36,779 bases of DNA, taken from contig DATBHZ010000004.1 of assembly GCA_036557185.1 (NCBI GenBank), positions 1-36,779 on the forward strand. The letters run 5' to 3'. Positions 1 through 7,719 of the stretch are shown piece after piece. Under the pieces are notes generated by a model. The model searched no databases. It worked only from the letters and a program-made list of their open reading frames with translations, and was not told where the DNA came from. Within the stretch, counting starts at the first letter, position 1. The number at the start of each line of letters is the position of its first letter. Made by a program: the position numbers and the translations under genes. This DNA is from DATBHZ01 sp036557185. Lineage in GTDB: Bacteria > Actinomycetota > Acidimicrobiia > IMCC26256 > JAENVU01.

Positions 1-945
1 GAACAGGTCGACGTCGGAGAGCGACAGGCCCGTGCGATCGAGCGCCGCCTTGATGGCGCGCGCCGGCTGGGTGAGCAGCGACGTGTCGGGGCCGGCGACC
101 ATGCCGAAGCCGACGAGCTCGGCGATCGGTGTGAGCCCGAGCTCCTCGGCCTTCTCCTTGCTCGTGACGATGAGCGCTGCGGCACCGTCCGAGATCTGCG
201 AAGCGTTCCCGGCGGTGATGGTGCCGTCCTTGGCGAACGCGGGCTTCAGGCCACCGAGCGACTCGGTCGTCGTCCCGGGACGCACGCCCTCGTCGTCCTC
301 CACCAGCACCGGGTCGCCCTTGCGCTGCGGGACGGGCACCGGGACGATCTCCTCCGCCAGCTTGCCTTCCTTCATCGCAGCGGCGGCGCGCTCGTGCGAC
401 TTCGCGGCGAACTCGTCCTGCGCCTCGCGCGTGATGCCACCGAAGCTGCCGCAGTACTGCTCGGTGCCGGCGCCCATGTGCACTGCGTCGAACGCGCACC
501 ACAGCCCGTCTTGGATCAGAGAGTCGATCAGCTCACCGTTCCCCATGCGGTAGCCGCTGCGCGCCTTCGGGAGCAGGTACGGCGCCTGGGTCATGGACTC
601 CATGCCGCCTGCCACCACGAGCGTGGCGTCTCCGTTGTCGATCATCTGATCCGCGAGGTACAGCGCGTTGATCCCCGAGAGGCACACCTTGTTGATCGTG
701 ATCGCCGGCGTGGTCATCGGGATGCCGGCCTTCACGGCCGCCTGACGCGCCGTGATCTGGCCCTGCCCGGCCTGGAGCACCTGCCCCATGATCACGTAGT
801 CGATCGCGTCGGGCGCGACGCCCGCGCGCTCGAGGGCGCCCTTGATCGCCACCCCTCCGAGGTCCATCGCGGTGAACGAGGCAAGCGCTCCGGAGAGCTT
901 GCCGATCGGTGTGCGTGCGGTGGAGACGATGACAGAGCCGGGCAT
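1..945 (-). CDS. Acetyl-CoA acetyltransferase (thiolase), 3' end cut by window edge
   Basis: My translation of the minus strand from an ATG at 945 is open for 315 codons to the left edge, so the protein is partial at its C-terminus. The N-terminus MPGSVIVSTARTPIGK is typical of thiolase II. The nucleophilic cysteine lies in NKVCLSG (Cys88), in the expected place. The later NASQISDGAAAL stretch is the usual thiolase segment before the catalytic His, and the His and second Cys would lie off the window. A CTGGAG Shine-Dalgarno sits 7 bases before the ATG. The enzyme condenses two acetyl-CoA to acetoacetyl-CoA or runs the reverse thiolysis. It follows the E2 gene on the same strand with an 89-base gap. 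With ccr and a hydroxyacyl-CoA dehydrogenase nearby it could supply the ethylmalonyl-CoA pathway, but a degradative role is equally possible. The family call is firm; substrate chain length is not determined. Confidence 0.93.
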   Translation of the reverse strand, partial: MPGSVIVSTARTPIGKLSGALASFTAMDLGGVAIKGALERAGVAPDAIDYVIMGQVLQAGQGQITARQAAVKAGIPMTTPAITINKVCLSGINALYLADQMIDNGDATLVVAGGMESMTQAPYLLPKARSGYRMGNGELIDSLIQDGLWCAFDAVHMGAGTEQYCGSFGGITREAQDEFAAKSHERAAAAMKEGKLAEEIVPVPVPQRKGDPVLVEDDEGVRPGTTTESLGGLKPAFAKDGTITAGNASQISDGAAALIVTSKEKAEELGLTPIAELVGFGMVAGPDTSLLTQPARAIKAALDRTGLSLSDVDLF

Positions 946-1034
946 GGGAAGACTCCAGGTAGCCGGTTACTGGGTAGTCACTTGTGGATGGTAGCCGGGA
1001 CAGGTTTCGGGCCGCCCGGGGCCGTCGGGGCGGG

Positions 1035-1877
1035 TCAGAGCTCCGTGCGCCAGTCGCGGGTGCCGATCGTGTGCGCGACCGAAGCAAGGAAGGCCGCCGC
1101 CACGTGCGCGCTGAGCACGCGGTGGTCGAAGCTCAGCCCCAGCATCCCGATCCAGCGCACGCCCACGTCGCCGCGCTCGCTGACGACCACCCGCTTGGCG
1201 ATGCCGTCGGTGGAGAGGATCGCGACCTGTGGCGCCGGGATGACGGGCACCGAGAGGTAGGTGCCGCGAGCGCCCGGGTTCGTGATGGTGAAGGTTGCCC
1301 CCGTGACGTCGCCGGGCGTGAGCGACGAGCTCCTGGCCTTCGCCGCGAGCTCCCGGATGGTGCGCCCGAGCGCCCGAAGGCGCAGATCCTGCGCGTCGTG
1401 CACCACCGGCACGATCAGGCCCTGATGGTCGAGGTCGACCGCGATACCGAGGTGCACGGACGCCGACGACGTCGCGATGCCGTCCCGCACGGTCGCGTTG
1501 CAGAGGGGGTTGGCAGCGAGCGCGTCGACGACGGCCCGCGCCACGAAGGGCAGCGCCGTCAGGCCGGTGTCCCGTCGCGCCTGGTCGATGCGGGTGTAGT
1601 CGGCAGGGAGCGCGACCCACGCGTGCGCGGCTGTGGCTTTCGCTTGCACGAGGTTGCGCGCGGCACGAGCGCGGAGACGGCCGAGCGTGATGCGCTCGCT
1701 CGTGGCCGTCGGGGGAGGTTCCCGGTCGAGATCTGCGACAGTCAGCCGGCCGTTGAGCCCCGAGCCGGTGCGCGACGCCAGTGCTGCGAGGTCCAGGCCG
1801 CGCTGCGCCGCAATGTGCCTCACGGCCGGTGAGAGGAATTCGCGCGGCATCCAGCGGTCGGCGCGCAATCGCGGCAC
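1035..1877 (-). CDS. 2-oxoacid dehydrogenase acyltransferase (E2) core lacking a lipoyl domain
   Basis: This 280-residue protein has a peripheral subunit-binding domain (about residues 13-50, FLSPAVRHIAAQRGLDL) followed by the E2 acyltransferase catalytic domain (about 60-280, including TFTITNPG and PAPQVAIL). Usual E2 proteins are 400 residues or more and begin with one or more lipoyl domains; none is present, and there is no room for one because the divergent E1 gene starts 53 bases away. The C-terminal catalytic motif, normally HRxxDG, reads HRVLSA (His252 kept, Asp-Gly replaced by Ser-Ala). The GTG start at 1877 is chosen because a TACAGT -10-like hexamer lies 6 bases upstream, suggesting a leaderless message. 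It most likely partners the fused E1 next door in a branched-chain or related 2-oxoacid dehydrogenase complex, with the lipoyl carrier encoded elsewhere. It may instead be a structural or weakly active variant. Confidence 0.85.
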   Translation of the reverse strand: MPRLRADRWMPREFLSPAVRHIAAQRGLDLAALASRTGSGLNGRLTVADLDREPPPTATSERITLGRLRARAARNLVQAKATAAHAWVALPADYTRIDQARRDTGLTALPFVARAVVDALAANPLCNATVRDGIATSSASVHLGIAVDLDHQGLIVPVVHDAQDLRLRALGRTIRELAAKARSSSLTPGDVTGATFTITNPGARGTYLSVPVIPAPQVAILSTDGIAKRVVVSERGDVGVRWIGMLGLSFDHRVLSAHVAAAFLASVAHTIGTRDWRTEL

Positions 1878-1883
1878 GCACTG

Positions 1884-1889
1884 ACTGTA
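1884..1889 (-). promoter_or_regulatory. Leaderless -10 element for the E2 gene
   Basis: On the minus strand TACAGT lies 6 bases before the GTG start at 1877. No Shine-Dalgarno is seen. It fits the TANNNT pattern found before several other genes here. Confidence 0.45.
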
Positions 1890-1930
1890 GAACCGCGCGC
1901 CGTAGGCTGGCGTGCACAGAAGGGGGTCGG

Positions 1931-4021
1931 ATGCGCCTGCTTCACCGTGATCATCGGGTGTACCACGGCGTTCCGCTCGACGAGGCCGTCGACGACTACC
2001 GGCTCGCGTGTGTGTCGAGAGCCCTGGACGACCGCGAGATCGCGCTGCGCCAGCAGAGCCTTGCGTACTTCCAGATCTCCGGCGCGGGCCACGAGGCCCT
2101 GCTCGTGGCGCTCGCGCGCTCCTTGCGACCCGGCTACGACTGGTTCTTCCCCTACTACCGCGACCGCGCTCTCGTGCTCGGTCTGGGGGTCACACCCACG
2201 GCGATCCTCCTGCAGGCCGTCGGGTCGGCGGAGGATCCGTCGTCGGCGGGTCGCCAGATGCCGTGCCACTGGGGCGCCCGCCACCTCAACATCGTGAGCC
2301 AGACGAGCGCGACGGGCAGCCAGTGCCTCCCGGCGGTGGGTTGCGCCGAAGCCGGCCGGTACATCGCTCGACGTGATCTCCCCGATTGCACTGCGCACGG
2401 CGACGAGGTCACCTACGTGTCCCTTGGTGACGGCACGACGTCGCAGGGCGAGTTCTGGGAGAGCGTCAACACGGCGTGTCGTCTGCACCTCCCGGTGCTG
2501 TACGTGGTCGCCGACAACGGGTACGCGATCTCGGTGCGCGCTGCCGATCAGGCACCCGCGCCGGTCTCCGAGCTGCTGAGAGGCTTCCGCGGTCTGCACG
2601 TCGTACGGATGAACGGCTGCGACTACTTCGAGGTGCGCAGGCGCGCTCCGGATGCGGTGCAGCGAGTACGCGCCGGGCTCGGCCCGACGCTCATCCACGC
2701 GACGGTCACGCGTCCCTACTCGCACTCGCTCTCCGACGACCAGCACAAGTACCGGACGCACGACGAGCTCCTCGACGAAGCGGAGCACGACCCGATCACC
2801 GTCATGCGCGCGGCGCTGATCGACAGCGGTGCTCTCACCGCTGACGACGCCGACGAGATCCAGGAGGAAGCGCGCGCCGAGGTGGCGAGCGCGGCGCAAG
2901 CCGCCCTCGCGGCGCGACGGCCGGAGCCCGGGACCGTGAGCGTCGGTGTCGTCGGAGAGCCGCCCGTACGCGAGCTGCCCCCCGATCCCGTGAGCGACGG
3001 CGAAGCAGTGACGTTCGGAGAGTCGATCCACCGCACGCTCCATGAGGAGATGGCGAGGGACGAGCGCATCCGTGTGTTCGGCGAGGACGTGGCCGACGCA
3101 GATCCGTCGCTGCTCGGCAAGGTGACGGGCAAAGGCGGCGTGTTCGGGATCACGTTCGGCCTGCAACGCGAGTTCGGCCAGGCACGGTGCTTCAACACCC
3201 CGCTCGCCGAGGCCAACATCGTCGGGCGCGCCGTGGGCATGGCGCTCCGCGGCCTGCGGCCGTGTCCCGAGATCCAGTTCTTCGATTACATCTGGACCGC
3301 GATGCAGCAGATCAAGACGGAAGCCGCCACGACGCGCTGGCGTTCGGCGGGGACGTTCACGTGCCCGATGGTCGTGCGGGTCGCGATCGGCGGCTACCTG
3401 ACGGGCGGCGCGATCTGGCACTCACAGTGTGGTGAGTCGATCTTCACGCACATCCCAGGGCTGCTCGTCGCGTTCCCGTCGCGGGCGCGCGACGCGGCCG
3501 GCTTGCTGCGGACGGCGTTCCGATCCGAGGACCCGGTGCTGTTCCTCGAGCACAAGCACCTGTACCGGCAGGGCTACACCCGCGACGCGATGCCTCCCGC
3601 GGACTGGATGCTCCCGTTCGGCCGAGGTGCCGTGGTGAAGCCGGGCAAACGCGTCACCGTCGTCACCTGGGGCGCGACCGTGCATCGCGCGCAGCTGGCA
3701 GCCGAGTCCGTCGACCCGGGCGGTGACGCGATCGAGATCGTGGATCTCCGCACGCTCGCGCCGTGGGACGCGGACCTGGTCGGCGAGTCGGTGCGCCGGA
3801 CCAATCGCGTGCTCGTGCTCCACGAGGACGCGTTGACGGGCGGCTTCGGCGGCGAGGTCGCGGCCTGGATCGCCGACGCGTGCTTCGAGCACCTCGATGC
3901 GCCGGTGCTCCGGCTCGGTGCGACCGACACGCACGTCGCCTACGAGCCGACGCTCGAGGCGGCGGTCCTGCCCCAGGTCGACGACATCGCTGCGGATCTG
4001 CGGCGCCTGCTCGCCTACTGA
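1931..4021 (+). CDS. Fused 2-oxoacid dehydrogenase E1 (alpha + beta subunits in one chain)
   Basis: The 696-residue protein joins an E1-alpha domain (about residues 1-335) to an E1-beta domain (about 358-696). The alpha half holds the thiamine diphosphate motif, GDG at 166-168 through Asn196. It also has the loop SHSLSDDQHKYR (about 264-275), which resembles the phosphorylation-loop region of branched-chain E1-alpha. The beta half starts with TFGESIHRTL and carries VFGEDV and the transketolase C-terminal domain. The ATG at 1931 is preceded by AAGGGGG at a good distance, so I prefer it to an earlier in-frame codon. The enzyme decarboxylates a 2-oxoacid and passes the acyl group to E2-bound lipoate. 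The loop and acyl-CoA context favour branched-chain 2-oxoacids, which would yield propionyl-CoA and acetyl-CoA for the neighbouring enzymes; substrate is inferred. It is divergent from the E2 gene. Fused E1 chains are known in several bacterial groups. Confidence 0.92.
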   Translation: MRLLHRDHRVYHGVPLDEAVDDYRLACVSRALDDREIALRQQSLAYFQISGAGHEALLVALARSLRPGYDWFFPYYRDRALVLGLGVTPTAILLQAVGSAEDPSSAGRQMPCHWGARHLNIVSQTSATGSQCLPAVGCAEAGRYIARRDLPDCTAHGDEVTYVSLGDGTTSQGEFWESVNTACRLHLPVLYVVADNGYAISVRAADQAPAPVSELLRGFRGLHVVRMNGCDYFEVRRRAPDAVQRVRAGLGPTLIHATVTRPYSHSLSDDQHKYRTHDELLDEAEHDPITVMRAALIDSGALTADDADEIQEEARAEVASAAQAALAARRPEPGTVSVGVVGEPPVRELPPDPVSDGEAVTFGESIHRTLHEEMARDERIRVFGEDVADADPSLLGKVTGKGGVFGITFGLQREFGQARCFNTPLAEANIVGRAVGMALRGLRPCPEIQFFDYIWTAMQQIKTEAATTRWRSAGTFTCPMVVRVAIGGYLTGGAIWHSQCGESIFTHIPGLLVAFPSRARDAAGLLRTAFRSEDPVLFLEHKHLYRQGYTRDAMPPADWMLPFGRGAVVKPGKRVTVVTWGATVHRAQLAAESVDPGGDAIEIVDLRTLAPWDADLVGESVRRTNRVLVLHEDALTGGFGGEVAAWIADACFEHLDAPVLRLGATDTHVAYEPTLEAAVLPQVDDIAADLRRLLAY

Positions 4022-4061
4022 GCCACCCGTTCTCGGAGTGCGTGCCCGGCCCGACGACCGC

Positions 4062-4067
4062 TACCGT
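4062..4067 (+). promoter_or_regulatory. Leaderless -10 element for ccr
   Basis: TACCGT ends 8 bases before the ccr ATG at 4076, so transcription would begin at or next to the start codon. The 54-base gap after the E1 stop has no Shine-Dalgarno for ccr, so ccr probably has its own promoter. Confidence 0.5.
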
Positions 4068-4075
4068 CGGCGGAC

Positions 4076-5425
4076 ATGAGTCAAGAGATCGACGCAATTC
4101 GCACAGCTGTCATGGAAGACGCGGACGGTGACGCGCTCGCCGCGCTGCCCATCCCGCAAGGCGTGCGGGGGGCGCTCGTGCGCGCCGACGAGCAGGAGAT
4201 GTTCGCGGGCCTCCCGTCGGAGGACAAGGATCCGCGCAAGTCGACGCACGTCGAGGAGTTCCCGTTTCCCGAGCTCGCTCCGGACGAGGCGATCGTCGCG
4301 GTCATGGCCAGCTCGATCAACTTCAACACGGTCTGGACGTCGATCTTCGAGCCGCTCCCAACGTTCGCCTTCCTGAAGCGCCTCGGGAAGGAGAGCGTGT
4401 GGGGCGCGCGTCACGATCAGCCGTTCCACGTCATGGGGAGCGACGCCTCGGGCGTCGTCCTGCGCACAGGGTCGGCGGTTCGCAACTGGACGCCGGGCGA
4501 CCGCGTCACCGTGCACTGCAACTTCGTCGACGATCAGGATCCGTCGAGCCACGACGACTCGATGCTCGCCTCGAACCAGCGCATCTGGGGGTTCGAATCG
4601 AACTTCGGCGGGCTGGCCGACCTGACGATCGTCAAGGCGAACCAGCTCATGCCGAAGCCCGCGCACCTGACGTGGGAGGAGGCGGCGGTCAACGCGCTGA
4701 CCAACTCGACGAGCTACCGGATGATCGTGAGCCCGAACGGTTCGCAGATGACACAGGGACAGACGGTCCTCGTCTGGGGAGCGAGCGGCGGCATCGGCGC
4801 GTACGCATGTCAATACGTCTTGAACGGCGGCGGGACGCCGGTCGGTGTCGTTTCCTCGCCCGAGCGTGCGGCCCTCGTGCACGAGATGGGCGTCGAAGCG
4901 GTGATCGACCGCAAGGCCGAGGGCTACAGGTTCTGGAACGACGAAGGCCAGCAGGACCCGTCCGAGTGGCGACGCTTCGGCAAGAAGATTCGCGAGCTCG
5001 TCGGCGTGGACCCCGACATCGTGTTCGAGCACCCCGGCCGCCAGACGATGGGAGCGTCGGTGTTCGTGGCCAAGCGCGGAGGGATGATCATCACCTGCGC
5101 GGCCACGAGCGGATTCATGATCGAGTACGACAACCGGTACCTCTGGATGAACCTCAAGACACTGAAGGGCTGCCACTTCGCGAACTACCGCGAGGCGTAC
5201 GAGGCCAACCGGCTCATCTGCGAGGGCAAAGTGCACCCCACGATGTCGCAGGTCTTCACGCTCGACCAGACCGGTGAGGCAGCGCTCCAGGTGCACAAGA
5301 ACCAGCACGAGGGGAAGCTCGGGATCCTGTGCCTCGCGCCCGAGGAGGGCTTGGGGGTCACCGATCCCGAGATGCGCGAGCGGCTCCTCCCGAACATCAC
5401 CTTGTTCCGGCGGCACGAGTCATGA
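4076..5425 (+). CDS. ccr: Crotonyl-CoA carboxylase/reductase
   Basis: This 449-residue medium-chain dehydrogenase/reductase matches the Ccr family over its full length. Typical stretches are SSINFNTVWTSIFEP (about 79-93), HVMGSDASG (118-126), WGASGGIGAYACQYV for NADPH binding (234-248) and the C-terminal MHERLLP-like end. The residues reported to hold CO2 in characterised Ccr appear conserved as Asn82, Phe173-Glu174 and His367. The enzyme reductively carboxylates crotonyl-CoA to (2S)-ethylmalonyl-CoA with NADPH and CO2. It is the signature of the ethylmalonyl-CoA pathway, though some actinomycetes use Ccr mainly to make ethylmalonyl-CoA extender units. The matching mutase (15319-17337) argues for the assimilation pathway. 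Its stop overlaps the ATG of the epimerase gene (ATGA), so the two are translationally coupled. It appears leaderless. Confidence 0.97.
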   Translation: MSQEIDAIRTAVMEDADGDALAALPIPQGVRGALVRADEQEMFAGLPSEDKDPRKSTHVEEFPFPELAPDEAIVAVMASSINFNTVWTSIFEPLPTFAFLKRLGKESVWGARHDQPFHVMGSDASGVVLRTGSAVRNWTPGDRVTVHCNFVDDQDPSSHDDSMLASNQRIWGFESNFGGLADLTIVKANQLMPKPAHLTWEEAAVNALTNSTSYRMIVSPNGSQMTQGQTVLVWGASGGIGAYACQYVLNGGGTPVGVVSSPERAALVHEMGVEAVIDRKAEGYRFWNDEGQQDPSEWRRFGKKIRELVGVDPDIVFEHPGRQTMGASVFVAKRGGMIITCAATSGFMIEYDNRYLWMNLKTLKGCHFANYREAYEANRLICEGKVHPTMSQVFTLDQTGEAALQVHKNQHEGKLGILCLAPEEGLGVTDPEMRERLLPNITLFRRHES

Positions 5426-5826
5426 CCGTGCTCACCGACATCGACCACGTCGCGATTGCCGTCGACGACCTCGATGGCGCCATCGAGTACTACCGCTCGA
5501 CGTTCGGGTGCGATGTCGCGCACCGGGAGGTCGTCGAGAAGGACGGCGTCGAGGAGGCGCTGCTCAAGGTCGCGGATTCGTACATCCAGCTGCTCACGCC
5601 GGTGCGCGACGACTCGCCCGTTGCCAAGTACCTGGCGAAGAACGGTGAGGGCTTGCACCACGTCGGCTATCGCGTCGACGACTGTGCGGCGGCTCTGGAG
5701 CGGGTGAAGGCCGAGGGCCACCGCGTCATCGACGCGGTGCCGCGGCCGGGCAGCCGGGGAACAACCGTTGCCTTCGTCCATCCGAAGACCTCCTTCGGGA
5801 CGCTCATCGAGCTCGTCCAGGAGTAG
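5422..5826 (+). CDS. mce: Methylmalonyl-CoA epimerase
   Basis: The 134-residue protein is a full-length vicinal-oxygen-chelate fold epimerase. The N-terminal DHVAIAVDDLD carries the first metal ligand (His9), SYIQLL the Gln ligand, GLHHVGYRVDD the second His, and the terminal LIELVQE the catalytic/metal Glu. It interconverts the 2R and 2S forms of methylmalonyl-CoA; the homologous enzyme of the ethylmalonyl-CoA pathway also acts on ethylmalonyl-CoA. The ATG at 5422 overlaps the ccr stop by four bases. This direct coupling to ccr supports a role with both ethylmalonyl- and methylmalonyl-CoA. The carboxylase genes follow 43 bases downstream. Confidence 0.95.
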   Translation: MTVLTDIDHVAIAVDDLDGAIEYYRSTFGCDVAHREVVEKDGVEEALLKVADSYIQLLTPVRDDSPVAKYLAKNGEGLHHVGYRVDDCAAALERVKAEGHRVIDAVPRPGSRGTTVAFVHPKTSFGTLIELVQE

Positions 5827-5856
5827 GACCGCTTCGGCCTCCCGCCAGCTCACAGG

Positions 5857-5862
5857 TACGCT
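5857..5862 (+). promoter_or_regulatory. Leaderless -10 element for the carboxylase beta gene
   Basis: TACGCT ends 7 bases before the ATG at 5870 and no Shine-Dalgarno is present. This suggests that the carboxylase genes have a promoter separate from ccr-mce. Confidence 0.5.
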
Positions 5863-5869
5863 GGCGCGC

Positions 5870-7486
5870 ATGGCGCTCGAAGAAGAGGACATTCAGGGCG
5901 AGGGCTCGGCCGGCGCGGCGGTCGCGCGGGTCCCCCACCCGATCGAGGAGCGTCTCGATCAGCTTGCGTCACTGCGCGAGGAAGCGCTGCACGCCGGGAG
6001 CCCTCGAGCGGTCCAGCGCCAGCACGAGCGCGGCAAGCTCACGGCTCGCGAGCGGCTCGACCTGCTCCTCGACCCGGGATCGTTCGTCGAGCTCGACATG
6101 ATGGCGCGCCATCGGGCGCACGGGTTCGGCATCGAGAACACGCGGCCGCTCACTGACGGCGTGGTTACCGGTTGGGGAACGATCGACGGCCGGAAGGTCT
6201 TCGTGTTCGCCCAGGACTTCACCGTCTTCGGCGGCGCGCTCGGCGAGGTCTTCGCCGAGAAGATCCACAAGGTCATGGATCTCGCGGAGAGCGTCGGTGC
6301 TCCGTTCATCGGGTTGAACGACGGCGCGGGCGCGCGCATCCAGGAAGGTGTCGTCTCGCTCGCGAGCTACGGCGGCATCTTCTACCGGAACGTGAAGGCG
6401 TCTGGCGTCATCCCGCAGATCAGCGTCATCCTCGGACCGTGCGCGGGTGGAGCCGTCTACTCACCGGCCATGACCGACTTCATCTTCATGGTCAAGGGCA
6501 CGTCGCACATGTTCATCACCGGTCCCGATGTGGTGAAGGCCGCGACCGGAGAGGACGTCACCCAGGAGGAGCTCGGCGGTGCGATGACGCATGCGTCGAA
6601 GTCCGGGGTCGCGAACTTCGTGTTCGACGACGAGCAGACCTGTCTCGAGCAGGTGCGATACCTGATCTCGTTCCTTCCCTCGAACAACCTCGAGGACCCT
6701 CCCTACTTCCCGCCCGAGGACCCCGCCGACCGCTTGTGCGACGGCATCATCCCGTTGATCCCGGACGCACCCAACAAGCCGTACGACATGAAGCAGGTGA
6801 TCGCCGAGATCGTCGACGACGGGGACTTCTTCGAGGTCAACCCGGTGTGGGCGATGAACATCGTCTGTGGCTTCGCCCGGGTCGACGGGCATGTCGTGGG
6901 CATCGTCGGGAACCAGCCACAAGTCCTCGCGGGCTGTCTCGACATCGACGCGTCGGAGAAGGCGGCGCGGTTCGTGCGTACCTGTGATGCGTTCAACATC
7001 CCTCTCGTCACGTTCGTGGACGTTCCGGGATTCCTGCCCGGGACGAACCAGGAGTACGGCGGGATCATCCGGCACGGGGCCAAGCTCCTCTACGCCTACT
7101 GCGAAGCGACGGTCCCGCGTGTCCAGCTCATCACCAGGAAGGGCTACGGCGGCGCGTTCGTCGTCATGAACTCGAAGTCGATCGGCGCTGATCTCGCGTT
7201 CGCATGGCCGTCTGCCGAGATCGCGGTGATGGATGCAAACGGCGCCGCCAACATCATCTTCCGGCGGGAGATCGAAGCCGCGGAGGACCCGGTGGCGCGC
7301 AAGGCCGAGCTCGTCGAGGACTACACCGAGCGCTTTGCGAACCCGTACAACGCGGCCGAGCGCGGCTACGTGGACGACGTCATCGACCCGCGCCAGACGC
7401 GTCGAGTGCTCGCCACCTCGCTCGAGATGCTCCGCTCCAAGAAGGAGCAGCTCCCGCAGCGCAAGCACGGGAACGTCCCGCTGTAG
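5870..7486 (+). CDS. pccB: Acyl-CoA carboxylase beta subunit, probably propionyl-CoA carboxylase carboxyltransferase
   Basis: The 538-residue carboxyltransferase has the two crotonase-like halves of the biotin-dependent acyl-CoA carboxylases. The N half contains RGKLTARERLDLLLDPGSF, GALGEVFAEKI and GPCAGGAVYSPAMTDF. The C half contains QPQVLAGCLDIDASEKAARF, FVDVPGFLPG and RKGYGGAFVVMNSKSIGAD. Both oxyanion-hole regions (GAGARIQEG and GYGGA) are intact. It transfers the carboxyl group from biotin on an alpha subunit, not encoded here, to propionyl-CoA to give methylmalonyl-CoA. The context (epimerase just upstream, epsilon subunit just downstream) supports propionyl-CoA as substrate, though actinobacterial enzymes of this type may also accept acetyl- or butyryl-CoA. 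The ATG at 5870 is chosen over earlier codons because of the leaderless hexamer and because family homology begins soon after. Confidence 0.95.
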   Translation: MALEEEDIQGEGSAGAAVARVPHPIEERLDQLASLREEALHAGSPRAVQRQHERGKLTARERLDLLLDPGSFVELDMMARHRAHGFGIENTRPLTDGVVTGWGTIDGRKVFVFAQDFTVFGGALGEVFAEKIHKVMDLAESVGAPFIGLNDGAGARIQEGVVSLASYGGIFYRNVKASGVIPQISVILGPCAGGAVYSPAMTDFIFMVKGTSHMFITGPDVVKAATGEDVTQEELGGAMTHASKSGVANFVFDDEQTCLEQVRYLISFLPSNNLEDPPYFPPEDPADRLCDGIIPLIPDAPNKPYDMKQVIAEIVDDGDFFEVNPVWAMNIVCGFARVDGHVVGIVGNQPQVLAGCLDIDASEKAARFVRTCDAFNIPLVTFVDVPGFLPGTNQEYGGIIRHGAKLLYAYCEATVPRVQLITRKGYGGAFVVMNSKSIGADLAFAWPSAEIAVMDANGAANIIFRREIEAAEDPVARKAELVEDYTERFANPYNAAERGYVDDVIDPRQTRRVLATSLEMLRSKKEQLPQRKHGNVPL

Positions 7487-7488
7487 CG

Positions 7489-7719
7489 ATGGCCGACCGC
7501 CCCGTCCTCCGCGCCATCAGCCCGACGGCCACCGACGAGGAGGTGGCGGCCATCGTCGCCGCCATCGCGGCGGCAACGGCGAGTGCGTCGGCTCCTCCCG
7601 CCGAAGAGCAGCCCGCCTCGTACTGGGTCTCGGTTGCTCGGCTCGCCGCCCGCAGGGCCCCGATGGCGCGCGGCCAGTGGCGGCTCTCGGGCCGCATGCC
7701 TCGGCGCTCGCGAGCGTGA
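7489..7719 (+). CDS. Acyl-CoA carboxylase epsilon subunit (AccE/PccE-like)
   Basis: A small 76-residue protein begins 2 bases after the carboxylase beta stop. It has the marks of the actinobacterial epsilon family: an N-terminal segment with TDEEVAAIVAAIAAA (the stretch that docks on the beta subunit), an Ala/Pro-rich linker, then SYWVSVARLAARR near the end. These subunits bind and stimulate the beta subunit of acyl-CoA carboxylases in actinomycetes. Its stop overlaps the GTG of the next gene (GTGA), so three genes are tightly coupled. Position and sequence agree; the biochemical effect is inferred from the family. Confidence 0.85.
   Translation: MADRPVLRAISPTATDEEVAAIVAAIAAATASASAPPAEEQPASYWVSVARLAARRAPMARGQWRLSGRMPRRSRA

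Noticed and set aside
946..1034. Short GTAGCCGG direct repeats between the E2 and thiolase genes as a regulatory element
   Set aside because: There are only two short copies, with no dyad and no -10 or -35 in a useful place; chance is a good explanation in GC-rich DNA.
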